Positions 1 through 13,500 of a stretch of DNA of 64,000 bases are shown one piece after another (the stretch's first letter is position 1; each line of letters starts with the position of its first letter). Origin of the DNA: Shinisaurus crocodilurus (Eukaryota > Chordata > Lepidosauria > Squamata > Shinisauridae); contig CM037876.1 in NCBI GenBank assembly GCA_021292165.1, positions 288,091,938 to 288,155,937 on the forward strand. Reading direction: 5' to 3'. The notes beneath the pieces were generated by a model, which made no database searches, was not told where the DNA came from, and was given only the letters and a program-made list of their open reading frames with translations. Position numbers and translations under genes: made by a program.

Positions 1-70
1 TGCGTTTCTGAGGTCGGAGATGGAACTCTGACCATTCCTATGGCCATCTAGACAGCGCCTAGCTGCCATA
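1..70. repeat. Fragment of a short inverted-repeat DNA transposon
   Basis: The segment ends in gccataggattgcgcc, resembling the termini of the TTA-target MITEs elsewhere in the window, and contains ctgaggtcggag and ctctgacc motifs like those at 6465-6490. It is cut by the window edge. The intron sequence at 71-659 shows no recognisable feature. Confidence 0.35.
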
Positions 71-659
71 GGATTGCGCCTTTAATATAGTAAAAATTTC
101 TAAGTGGTTTACACACAAAAGTATTAAAAATCACAGTTAAAAATGTGTGTATTTTTACTATAACAGTACAAGATTGCAACTTTCAACAAGAAATGTAAGA
201 TTAAAAGACACCAACAAAAAGGGATGATAAAACAGAGCAGAACCATGAAGGTCAATTATAAGTCAGGGGAAGCTTGTGTGAACAAGTACGTTTTCAGGAG
301 GCAACATTTCAGACAGATCACATTTTCTGCCTCCCAAACTGCACACTGTGAACATGTGTCAGAGCAATTGCCTGGGCAATGGGAAATGTCAAATGTCATG
401 GATGAAGTCAAACTGACTTCAGATTTAAAATAAAAATGGGTGAATCAGTCCTGGGTGGCAATGTTGAAACATTAACACCTGTAGCTGGCAGGGTGAGCAA
501 CAATACTGCAAGGGTAGAAAGTCTGGTAATCAGCAAGCCTCGGCTTCTAAATCTATTCTGAATGACATTATTATAAACAGTCAATAAGAATGACAGGACC
601 TCATTCATTGCTTTAAATGAAAGAAGGAGTTTGAAAGGGAGGGGAAGGAAAACACATAC

Positions 660-742
660 CCCTTCCAGTTCCGGGAAATGTTCTAAAAACTGTGCCACGT
701 AGGTCATAACGGACTGTTCGTCGGGTGAGTCAACCATGATGT
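660..742 (-). CDS. CLMN: CLMN exon, end of CH2 domain
   Basis: This 83-bp exon encodes [20 protein letters not shown] followed by EHFPELEG, the final CH2 helices (DEQS-xMTYVAQF). The acceptor is gtggtccacag and the donor is gtatgt on the minus strand. It finishes in phase 0. The following exons are beyond the left edge of the window. Confidence 0.93.
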
Positions 743-1764
743 CTGTGGACCACACAAAATATTGTCTCATTACCTAGCATTTATGAAAGAGGCAACGAAG
801 CAAAGTGTACTTGAAAAACAGTGCTCCAGCTAGGATCTGGAATTTAGACGTTTAAAATGTACCTTTATGTTTTATCTTATTCTTAACGATACAGTATGAT
901 GCTTCAATATTCCTCTCCAGGCACAAACGGAAGTTGCTTTTTACCAGCTAGTGTGGCCTGAAAGATCCCTCTATGTAACTGCTATTCTGGTATTTCCCCT
1001 GCTGGAAGGTTTGTTGAATGGCCAGTATTGATTATTCTCTTTCTCAAAAATCTTCAACCCAGTAAGGGTAGCTCTTAGTCTAGCATAACCTTCCCCAACC
1101 TGGTGTCCTCCAGATGTGGAGGACTACAATTTTCATCATCCTCAGCCAGCATGGCCAATGGCCAACACATCTGGAGGGCACTGGGTTGCCTGTCTAGCAG
1201 TGTAGTTCAAGGAAGGAAAGCACTGAAGTAAGGGCCAGTTCACACAATACAACATCTGAAAGTCAACAGATTAAATCCAATGGTGCTCTACCATTTGTGG
1301 AAGGGCTTTGGATCCAGCAGAAGCCTCTGCTAATGGAAGGGGCAGAGAGAAACAATTTTCACCTAATCCCCCTCCTCCTCTGCCCCCAGAAATTATGTCT
1401 GAGGGTTGGAGAACCCCTCTGGGACAGCATGGGAGATGGCAAGAAGGGGTGCAGGGAGAATCAGTTTAAACTACTAGTTTAAACACCCTATCATTCACGG
1501 AAGGGCACAACTGGATAGAATTCAATATATGCGGCAGGCCCATGTACATCCCTCACCCTCAGGCATAAAAAACAAGATGTGCACTACAGCACACAATGCT
1601 TAAATCCTCATACTCGATTTCTATGAACCTTTCACTCCTTAGAAGATGGAAAGATTGTGAGAATTGGGCATATGCACAGATGGAATGTACCCCTCATGCA
1701 CATGTTACAGAAAACACATAGGAGGCCAATACAGTGCAAGCATGCATACAGAGAGAGAGAGTGC

Positions 1765-1820
<56 letters not shown>

Positions 1821-4800
1821 TTGGTACAGTATGGTCTTTCAGCATGTGTTTTAACAAACTGTTTCCAAAAGTCTGACTTCCCAAGGTGTATGGTAACAAT
1901 CTGGCAGAGGGATGCATTCTCAGAACATGGTTCGTGAATGAGTATATTTCCTATTCAGTTTCATAGTAATCAATCTGGTTAAGAAAAACCAAACCATTGA
2001 TCCATTTGAGCAATACAACGGTGAGTTCTAAAATAGAATTGTTCAATGAATTCCTGTTATGTATTAAATGCCTTACAGGTAGGGTGGTAAGCAGTGGTGG
2101 AGTGGAGCCAGAGCCCCCAGGGTCGAAGTGCCAGGACTTTCTGATTAGCAAGGATGATGATGTCATCTGCCACCTCCCACAAGCTTCCCTGTTCCCAACG
2201 AGCTTAGTTGCAATCCTCACAGTAGCTGTGGGGGGTGGGGGTGAGGAAGGGTTTCTCCAGCAACAATATATTGCTGTGAACTACCACTGTAATGCAAAGG
2301 GTTTTGGGGGTGGCTTGGTCCCAAATGAGCAACTAACAACCATTAGTTTTACAAAGACCAGCTCCTGGTGGAAATGAAAACTGATAGAACTGGTTTGTTG
2401 ACTTAAGAGATAAATTGTTTCTCCCTGGTGCTGGGAAAAGAAACTCCTGGAAAATTTTGAGCTGGTGTGTGTGTGTGTGTGTGTGTGCATGCATGCATGC
2501 ATGCATGCATGCGTGCACATATATCACACACACACAGATCAACACAGCTACCTGCATTTTTGGAATCTCCTAGATCGGTGTTCTCCAACCTTGGGTCCCC
2601 AGATGTTTTTGGCCTACAACTCCCAGCATGCCCCAGTTGTAGGCCAAAAACATCTGGGGACCCAAGGTTGGAGAACACTGTCCTAGATGGTGTGGCTATG
2701 GGGACTGTCATGATGAGTGGCTGCACTTCAAAATTTACCACTACATGCCACTGGTGGTAAGAGTATATGCGATGGTCAGCACTTTATGTGTTTGCACTAC
2801 TACTGCTTATTAAGCTTGTAAATCCAATACGCATGCAGAAGACATTCTATTAAGATCAGGTTACCTTCTGGCTCTAGAAGTCTTGGAATACCCAGATGGT
2901 CTTGTGCTATACCAAATGCATCCTCTAAATTTTCCTGGGATGATTTCTCCAAAGCTTCCTTCATGTCTACTAAGTCAGAATCTATTGCTTTGATTATAGC
3001 CAAGAAAGCAAGGCCACTTCGCCAACTGCTGGCAAAGTCCTGAACTGCAACGCCATACCTAAAGACAGGAGTAGCAAAGAGACATTCTGAAAATTCATGC
3101 ACAAAACATATGGAGAACCACCTCCAAGCCCCTTGCAAGTTGCAACATGAAAATTTACTGCAACGAAATAACTTCCCAGCTTTAGAAAAGGCACCACGTA
3201 TGCTGAGGCTCCAAACGGAGGGTTCCTGATGCTACCAATCAAAAGGCATTGTGCAGCTATTCAGTCTTTCCCTCCGTAATGGATATTTTTGTGTTCTGGA
3301 AGAAGCGGTGAAAAAACACAGTTACAAATGGAAGATGATGCTGTCTGGAAGCCCCGCCCCACCCCAAAATTCTGTGAATGAGACAAGGCAGTTGCACACA
3401 GAAAAAAGCCTCATCTAGAACCACCCTAAAGTGTTCACAAAAGTGAACCCAAGATCAGATCACCAAAAGCATTTGCTGAACACATTTTTATCAAAATAAG
3501 ATTCCGAGGCAGAGCGGGGCATAAATGCAATAAATAAATAAATAATACATCGGGGCTGGGCAACACGTGGGCCACATGCATTCTCTCGTGGCCATTTTTG
3601 TGCCCCACTCTGCCTCCCGCGAGTGCGATGCTGCTTGCAAACAAGATGCGTGCTTCCGACATGCCTTGTTTTCTTGAAAAATTGCTGCGGTGGCAGCAAT
3701 TTCAGTGGTGGGGGTTCTAAGGGGGGCAATGGGGCCCATTCTGACCCCCAAAAGTTGCCCACCCCTGATATACATAAAGCCAGAAATAAAAGATAAAATA
3801 ACTTTCAACAGGAAAAAGAGCAGTCAAAATATCATGCCTCGGGCCAGTACTGACCCAACATGATCTTATATCTGGGGTTCATTATGTCGCAAGGTGGCAA
3901 TGGTTTGTTAGGCTTACTTTCCCATTTTTACCCAACTAACTTAGGGCTTTTCCCACACAAAGAGCTGGATTCAGTTAGCTTTTCATGTGAATGTAAAAAC
4001 CTAGGTTGGCCAGAAAGTTCAACTGCATTACAAATGCCGCTCCACAGGAACAATAGCCCCTGCTTGTAGACTGTCACACTGTCTGAACCCGGCGAGGGTG
4101 GGTTGTTGGCGTGGTTCACAAACCACCGAGAACCCATGGGCTGTTTTTGCCAGGTTCGGACGGCACAACAATCTATGACTGAGGATTGGGTTAAGGAATG
4201 GGCACCCACAGGTACCCAGCACAGGCCCCATGACCTGACCATGCAAATCAGGTCAATAAGAAGTTAACATAAAGAGCACAGAAACAGACTGAGCCCAGAC
4301 TGAAGAGAGACACAGTGAGGGCTGAGTGGCTCTGTGCAAGAATCTGAGGATGCTGGCAGCCTCCCCAGTCCACCCCCACAAAAAACTGATGGGGGAGCAG
4401 TATCTGTTGGAGTGGGTTCAAGCTGTGAGCCTCCACCTTTGCTCTCAACCTGTATATTCGTAGATAAACACAAGTATGTATGTATGTCAGTGAATTTCTA
4501 TACTGCTTTTCATTATATCTCTCTATCTCTATATATCCCAAAGCAGTTTATAAGATAAAATTATGACAAAATACAATAAAACAACAAGAACACAAGAAAA
4601 TATCACAATATCCATCAATCCATTCATCCACCCCTACACACAGGCCTGTGGCTCATGCTAGCTCAAGCTTGTCCTAGCGTGGAAAGCTAAGCAGGGTCAG
4701 GCCTGGTTGTTACTTGGATGGGAGACCCCTCCTCTAGTTTCCTGCACTGAGCAGGGGGTTGGACTCGATGGCCTTGCAGGCCCCTTCCAACTCTATGACC

Positions 4801-7800
4801 CTATGTTGTCCTCCCTCCTCTACATGTCATTCACACCAAGAAAGTACCGTAATACAGAGGGCAAGCAGGCACTCCTTGTTAGACCTGCCATCCCACATTG
4901 CAACATGGTGCACTAGCCTTCTGCTCATCATGCCATCTGCAAGCTCAGTGTTCTCCAACCTTGGGTCCCCAGATGTTTTTGGCCTACAACTCCCAGCATA
5001 TATAACATTGTGGAACTGGAAGGGACAGAAAAACCATATACAAAGCTGGTAACAGGCATAACTACAGTGTTTGTTCCAACCTGGGGCCCTCCAAATATTT
5101 TGGACTACAACTCTTACCATTGGCCACGCTGGCTGGGACAGATGGGAGCTGTAATCCAATACATCTGGAGAGCACCAGGTTGTCTACCCCTGTATCATTT
5201 GCACTAGATACCCCTTTGCATTTCTTCACACAGATTACAAAGCGAAATTCCGTCTGACCAGCAATGTTATTTGCTGCCATGGTGATTGGGATATCTCTAT
5301 GTCTTAAAACGAAAAGGAGGGGAGTAGACTTACTTTCTTGTTTTCCTTTGAACCCAGGTTAAAAGGGCCTTGATTGCTTTTCGCTGATCCTTCACTGAAA
5401 CAGACATGCTTCTCTCGACATTAGGAGTGCTGGGATGGGAGGTGTCCGAATCAGGGCCGCTGGGCCCCGATGACAGGCTAGAGGAGGAGGAGTTCCTATT
5501 GAGGTTGCCTGTAAGTTCCTTAATCTGTCATGTGAAAAAGGCAACAGTTGGGGTCAGAAATACAGAACAAAGAATCCATCATCCTGCTGTGCTGCCTTCA
5601 GACAAGCAAGCCTATTCTTTTCCTCCTGCTGCTTGCAGACATCACAAACAGCCAGTTCAGGCCAGCCAGCCCTGTGCTCATTTGGAGCCCGTTTCAGGCC
5701 AGCTGAAAGAGCCTGCCCCTGGTGAAACATACACCGGTACTCAAGTCAGCCTGGGCAGCTGGATCCGGCCTGTGGCTCACGCTGGCTCAGCTTGTCTGAG
5801 TGTGGAAAGCTAAGCAGGGTCAGGCCTGGTTATTACTTGGATGGGAGACCCCTCCTCTAGTTTCCTGCATTGAGCAGGGGGGGTTGGACTCGATAGCCTT
5901 GTAGGCTCCTTCCAACTCTGTGATCTATGAATACCACACATGTACGATAAAAATATGTAACAACCTCTAAAGGCTAATCAAGTAGCTACTGTTACGCAAG
6001 GATCCGTTGATGGAATGAATCTCACCTGAGATCTCTCGGAAGTCAAACTTTGTGAGATGGTAAGAAAAACAACTGAGTCTTGTAACACCTTAAAGATTAA
6101 CACATTTATTATGGTACAAGGTTTTGTGAAACTGTGCCACACAATACATTTGTTTGTCTTTACAGTGCTACAAGGTTCAACAGGCTGGGTCCAGAATGGC
6201 CCTTCTGCAAATGGAAGAGCTCTTTCTGTTCGTGGAAGGAGCTGCAATCCAGCAGAGGCTTCTGCGGGAGGAGGTGATTTCATAGATCCTAGAGTTGGAA
6301 GGGGCCTACAAGGCCATCGAGTCCAACCCCCTGCTCACTGCAGGAAACTAGAGGAGGGGTCTCCCATCCAAGTAATAACCAGGCCTGAGCCTGCTTAGCT
6401 TTCCACACTCAGACAAGCTGAGCCAGCGTGAGCCACAGGCCTGTTCTGAGGCCTCCGGGCCTCAGAAACTCACTCCGAGGTCAGAGCTGGGACTCCAAAC
6501 TTGGAGCGCCTTCCCCTTGCCCTCTCGCAGCCAGTGCAGAATGAGCCTTGCTGGCTGCTTCTCAGAGGTCGCAAGTGCAACCTCGGAGAAGGGCTTTTGT
6601 GGCCCCCCCAGGATGGGGATGGAAGGAGACAGATACCACCTGGAGCTGTATCCTGGCATAGATTTCATAGATCATAGAGTTGGAAGGAGCCTACAAGCTA
6701 TCGAGTCCAACCCCCTGCTCACTGCAGGAAACTAGAGGAAGGGTCTCCCATCCAAGTAATAACGAGGCCTGACCCTGCTTAGCTTTCCACACTTCAGACA
6801 AGCTGAGCCAGCGTGAGCCACAGACCTGTTCTGAGGCCTCCGGGCCTCAGAAACTCACTCCGAGGTCCGAGCTGGGACTCCAAACTTGGAGCGCCTTCCC
6901 CTTGCCCTCTCGCAGCCAGTGCAGAATGAGCCTTGCTGGCTGCTTCTCCGAGGTCGCAAGTGCAACCTCGGAGAAGGGCTTTTGTGGCCCCCCCAGGGAT
7001 GGGGACGGAAGGAGACAGATACCACCTGGAGCTGTATCCTGGCATAGATTTCATAGAGTTGGAAGGGTCCTCCAAGGCCATCGAGTCCAACCCCCTGCTC
7101 ACTGCAGGAAACTAGAGGAGGGGTCTCCCATCCAAGTAATAACGAGGCCTGGCCCTGCTTAGCTTTCCACGCTCGGACAAGCTGAGCCGGCGTGAGCCAC
7201 AGGCCTGTCATTTTTGCAGATTCCTTCTTGTCCCTGCAGCCTCTCCCCCATGCCAGCTCCCACACTGTTCAAGGGTCCCCCAGTCCTCCAGAGGAGATTT
7301 ACGGGGGTAAGGAGGAATCACCAAAAAGGGCCTCCCCACCTTCCTCCAGCAGCAGAATCCCATGAGCTGAATTCCGTTCATGGGGACTTTGGATCCAAGC
7401 CTTTGTGTTTTTTTTGCTGAAACTGAGGAACATGGCTACACCCACTGGAAGTTCATCTGAAGAGTACCCCAAAGGGCTCAAATTTGTGTTTCCGTATAAC
7501 ATGGATTTCTTTGTAGGCTGCAGATATCATCACCATCTAGAAGGTGGCAGAGGAACTCTCTCAGCGGGGAAGGCATCCAATGGCAGGACAAAAACGACAA
7601 AGTTTGGAAGAGATACTGGTTGGCTGGAGGCAGGCAGAGTTTGGGGCCCAGTCGAAGTTCAACTGGCGTTAGGAATTTATTGCCAAGACGAGAGAGCAGA
7701 AATACCAATGTGGTAAGATCCATGCCAATGTTGCTTCAGGCCAGCACAAGCTAAACATCCTGATGTTTTAAGGATGGTTAAGGGTAGAGATGTCCAGGCC

Positions 7801-10533
7801 TTCACATCTCTAGTTAAGAGATCAGCAAGAGGCAGTAGGATTGCACATGCCTACTCCCATATTAAGGCCTGTGGCTCACGCTGGCTCAGCTTGTCTGAGT
7901 GTGGAAAGCTAAGCAGGGTCAGGCCTGGTTATTACTTGGATGGGAGACCCCTTCTCTGTTGTGATATGAATCACATTGACCAGCTGTAGCACAGTGTTTA
8001 CACTTGGAGAGGAACAGAATGGCGGTAAACAAGTATGTTGTGTCTTTCTACTTTCCCGTGTTCTTTCCCATGGGAAAGCTAGATCCTGGGATCATTATGA
8101 GCTAGTCACATGGTTTGTATGTTCTGATGACGTGCTAACTTGTTTTTTCTGTCTGAAGCCATTTTAGAGAAGAGCAGGACTGCTTTCTCTATTCTTTCCT
8201 CTCTTCTGGCTATTGCTTGCTGGACTTTGCAACAATGTAACGTCTTTGCTGAAGTGGAGTGAAGCTCAATCTACTCCACTGGAATTAATGCTTGCTATGC
8301 ATTGTAATCTGCACATGGACTGTAACTAGGAAATGTATACTCTGTAGAACTTTACTTGCTAAGTGAATAAACAGGTAGAAATAGACCTGTGGTCTTACAG
8401 AGTGTTTCCTTGCTACTTGCATTAATCTGCAAACCGGGGAAGCTACAAGCTGGAGTCGGATTACAGGCAAGCTGGCTGGCAGCTGCAAACCGACAAGCTG
8501 GAACGCTGCGCAGAGGGGGGTGAGATCTGGAGATCTGTGTGTAGAATAATGGGCCTCTATGCACAGACAGGATTTTAATTCTCCCATCCAGCACACGCGG
8601 AGCTCTGCTAACACTCACACGCCTTCATTCTCTAGTTTCCTGCATTGATCAGGGGGTTGGACTCGATGGCCTTGAAGGCCCCTTCCAACTCTATGAACTA
8701 TGAAATCTACCCATCCTTTCCCCCAGTTGACCCTGCCCTTTGATGTCCCTAATGATTTAACACAGGGCTATAGATCCTCAGGCCCAGGGTCCAAACCCAG
8801 CTGGCCACGCCCACTTCCCCATGCCCCACCCCTTCTCCCGGCCACCAATCATTTGGTGGTTTCCCGGCTTTTGTGCAGTCCCCCCCCATTCCAAAAGGCT
8901 GAAATGCCTCTCCTAAGGCTTAGCTAAAGGTGATAAGAGCTTTAAGCTAACTCAAGTGTTCGCCAACCTTGGGTCCCCAGATGTTTTTGGCCTATAACTC
9001 CCAGCATGCCCCAGCCAGCATAGCTGGCTGGGGCATGCTGGGAGTTGTAGGCCAAAAACATCTGGGGACCCAAGGTTGGAGAACACTGAGCTAACTTATG
9101 CTGGTATGCTTGGTGTTTTGGCCCTGCTCCTTTTGCTTTGTCCCTACCCACCACTGGAATGTGGCCCCCGAGAGCTTCTCTTGAAATGGAATTCGGTCCT
9201 CGGGCTGAAAGAGGTTCCACACCCCTGATTTAACAGGTGGGGGAAGAGTTGCCCTTGCCGTTTTGCCTTTTGTATACTCGGCTCCCTTTTAAAGAAAGAA
9301 TATGGGCCAATCTAGATGTGATGACAACCACCCAACTGGCAGTGGCATGATTTCTCATTTAGTCAGTAGCAGCAGTGGTGTGCGTCTCCTGGCTGGGACT
9401 GCAGTGGGGGCAAAAGCAAATTTCCTTCTCCCCTTACTGCAGCCCCGGCACAACTCCCCCTCCACCCCTGCAGCTGCTGCTTACAAAACGAAAAACAATC
9501 ATGCAACTACCAGCTCTGTGATTATTGTCACTTCTAGATTGGCCTTATGTAAGCAGCTTACACTTGGGTGGAAGCTGCATTGTTATGCTTGCAAGTTCAG
9601 AGGTATTGGAAAGGTTTTTAAATTCTTCTAAATCTTTTTTTTTGGGGGGGGAGTATTTTAAGCAGTTCAAGTTGGATTTTGTTTAATTGACTTAGGGTGC
9701 ACTCCTATGCAAGTGTAGACAGAAAAAAAGGCCTATAACTCCCAGCATGCCCCAGCCAGCATAAGTGGCTGGGGCATGCTGGAAATTGTAGGCCTTTTTT
9801 TCTGTCTACACTTGCATAGGATTGTGCCCTAAAGACTTCTATTTTGTAATTGCAATGGTTTTAAGAAAGGCAGAACTCCAGTTGCCTAAGCAAATATATT
9901 ATGATCAGTCTTTTGCCAATTCTCCACAAGAGGATGTTCAATCTAAATTTCAAAGGTTGGATTCTTCACTTAATACTTTCCGAGAGCCTTCAAATTCCTC
10001 AGAAGAGGTTAGGAGACTATACACAGCAGGGCTCTCCAGCCTTGGGTCCCCAGCTGTTGCTGGCCTACAGCTCCCAGCATACCCAGCCAGCATGGCTAAT
10101 GGCAAGGGATTCTGGGAGCTGTAGTCCAGCAACATCTGGGGACCCAAGGTTGGAGAGCCCTGCTATACAGCAAGAAATCAGACTTTTAAACGCTGGCGTG
10201 TGACAATGTTCATGCTTTTGATTTGAGTACATCCCTGCTAAAGACTTCAAGTAGCGTGCAAGATTGCTCTGAGACCAACTGGATGTTTTTTTTAAAAAAA
10301 TATTATTTTACATTAAGTTTTTTACTTTGGATCTTTGTTCCATTTGTAAATGTAAGCTATTCCTTATCGATAGCTATGGCTTATGGCTATGAAAATAAAC
10401 CAAACTGGAGAGATATGGTTAAAGATTACAACTTCAGACATAGTTAGCACCAACTGGAGGGCACCAATGGAAGCTTTTTTCCCCTAAGCCTAATTGGCAT
10501 CAGCGGGGAGGCAAGAAAGGGAGGGGAGGGAGG

Positions 10534-10587
<54 letters not shown>

Positions 10588-13500
10588 AGTGTGTGTGTGT
10601 GTGTGTGTGTGTAGGAATGGGTGAATGGGGTGCTTGCTTCTGCATGTGAAGATGGAGGAATGGTGTCTGTGATAAGACAGTTTGGGGTGGCTCAGGCCTC
10701 ACCCAATTTTGGCTCTAGCCCTGCCCACCATCTGCTCCAGCCCCACAAGTGGCTCCTGTGCCCTAAAGGGTCCTGACAAGGATGCTTAAAAACCCTTAGA
10801 TGTGCATCGCTTTCATGTACCAAGATTTAAATTGAGCCTTGAAATGCCAGGAATTGAATGAAACCAATGAACTTGACATACGCCCAACCATTCAACCCCT
10901 GAGCAGCCCTGAATAGCCTGATCTCACCAGCTAAGCAGGGTCAGACCTGGTTAGTACTTGGATGGGTGACCACCTTGGAACACCAGGTGCTGTAGGGAGG
11001 GGCCAGAGCTCAGTGTGACAGAGCACATGCTTTGCATGCAGCAGGTCCCAGGTTCGATCCCCGGCATCTCCAGGTAGGACTTGGAAAGAATCTTGCCCGA
11101 AACCCTGGGGAGCCACTGCCAGCCAGTGTCGACAATACTGGGCTAGATAGACCAATGGTCTGACTCAGTATAAGGCAGCTTCCTATGTTCCTAAACGCCT
11201 GTGCAGATGTAACTCACCCAGTCTCTTAACCATTGCGACTGTGTAACTTTTAAATGATCCAATTGCATGGATCTTTCCTACAGGATTGGCATTGCTCTCC
11301 TCCAGGAAGGGGGCCAACTCCATGGTAACAAGACCCATATGAGCTGCTCACGGGGATCCTGCACAGTACAGATAATGTTTAAATAGTCCCCAGGCTCTCC
11401 CTTAGCCGAGGTTTTCAAACCCTCCTTTCAAACCCTGGCTAAGATGGGGAACCTGGATAGCAGTACCAGATTTCACATTGCTACAGACGGAACTTTTAAC
11501 CATGTTTAAGGCCATCCAGGGAGGAGTTGGCAAAATTTGTACAGGAGAGGAGAGGGCAGCAGGAGTACACTAGCCTAATGCCCGCTCCTCAATTGCAATC
11601 ATTAAGAGATTGGACGAGTTACATCTGCACAGGCATTTAAAATGGTTGGAGGCATGTCAAGTTAATTGGTTGCATTCAATTCCTTGCATTTCAAGGCTCA
11701 CTTTCAATCTTGGTACATGAAGCACATCTAAGGGTTTTAAAGTATCACTGCCAGGACCTTTTAGGACACAGGTCTCACAATCCACGTTGCTAAAATGTAC
11801 AAAGCAACAGTCATACATTTTCAGCACAAAAATCTTCTGATCTTGGATTTGGACGGGAGCCAGAGACACACAAGTCAGACTGGACTCAGGTAATTTGATG
11901 CAGAAATCCGTTTGGGAGGGCAGTGGAAGAGGACCAGAGTGGGAGGAGGGAAAGAAAGGTATAATGAAGCTCAGGTGTTTCATCCATTGCAGTTTTTCTA
12001 GAATTTACAGTGTTGCTAATTTCAGCCAAATAAAGAGCTGCACGCACGCACGCACGCACGCACACACACTACAAATGAGAGCAAACCTCTATTTAACTCC
12101 TGTCCTTTATACTTAACAAATCTGTAGAAGCTGAAAAATTCAATGGAATAGCTATTATAGCATCATTTTTATTTTACCTGAAAAAACAGGATTATGTTCC
12201 ATATCAGGCCCAGTACCATGGAAGAGTTTCCATCTGCTATTTCAGCTGCATCAATGCTAACCAGCTTTACCTACGGGGGGGACGGGGGGACGGGGGGGGG
12301 GACAGGTTGCAGGATTTAAAAGATGTTTAAAAAGAAATAGACAAATACATAAAAATGCAATTTAATCAAAAGAGCTGGAAACATACAGGCAGTGCCTGCA
12401 TTTTGCAGTTACATGAGGCAAGGTTTTGGCGTGCATTGTTCTTACAATGCAGGAGCCCTTAGCTGCCTGCTTCTATCCACAGTTCTGTATCTGTTGTGCT
12501 CGTTTATAACAGGATATGATAGCAATGTGGTGGTTCAGTTTAAATAGGGAAATGTTCTCTATGGCACCGCAAAGGTCCAGAAGGAAAGGGGCGCTGTGGT
12601 GAGAAGAGAATTGGGTTCGCTACATTAACAGTCACCATTGTGGATCTATTCAAAACAACCTCCATTAGGCAGCTGCAAACATGGGCATGCAAGCCCGCTC
12701 CAAGGCTGGACCTGCACAAGGGAAATTCTAGTGCCCTGAAGCAAGAGAAGCACTCCTTCCATTAGAACTGTGGCTTTCCTCAATGAAAGATGAGCTTCCC
12801 CAAAAATGGCAGCTTCCCAATCCACAACTTCATCTTCACCAATGACGTCTAGTCCCAGGAGAACGTGGATGCTGCTCTTCTCCGTTATTGCAAGGTGACA
12901 GCATGTGCCGCCCATGACTCAAGAATACGCCCTAACACAGCCTTCCCCAAGCTGGTGTCGTCTCTGGATGTGCAGGACTGCAACTGCCAGCATTCCCAGC
13001 CAGAATGGTATTAACCTCCCTGGCTGGGAACCCAGGGAGATGCAGTCCAACGCATCTGAATGGCACCATGCCAGGGAAGGATACCCTCCTCACGGATTCC
13101 TCAGTGTCCTTTGCAATGCACCGGGATTCCATGGCAGACAAGGCAGTATGAAAAGGATTCCTTGAAAGTTTGGAAACCACTGCATTAGAGTATAACACAA
13201 GCCCCTTCAATACTTTCCAACATCCAATAGTATAAATTCACTGGTGCTTATATAAATGCCACTCTTCTATGAGCATGGGCCATGAAGTTCACTGCTGACT
13301 AGTGGCATGCATAGTATATTTTATATTCATTGACTTCTCAATAATCATCAGTATTCTTAACGCAGCTTTTCAGGGCCAAACTCAATGTTATACTAAATGC
13401 AAGCTACCACCAAAACCAGTAACCACCAGTTTAACTCCCTGCTCCTCCTCCATAACTCACCCCACTCTTTGCATGGGGAGGAAGAGGTGGTCTGGTGAGG

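Noticed and set aside
408..770. A 120-codon minus-strand open frame as a complete gene
   Set aside because: Only 660-742 is coding (a CLMN exon with acceptor and donor); the rest is read-through into intron sequence.
1657..2760. Open frames through (GA)n and (TG)n(CATG)n tracts
   Set aside because: Simple-repeat translations on both strands, not genes.
10898..10997. A functional 5S rRNA gene
   Set aside because: It is diverged from 5S rRNA, lacks a clean 5' end and terminator, and continues into a tRNA-derived SINE.
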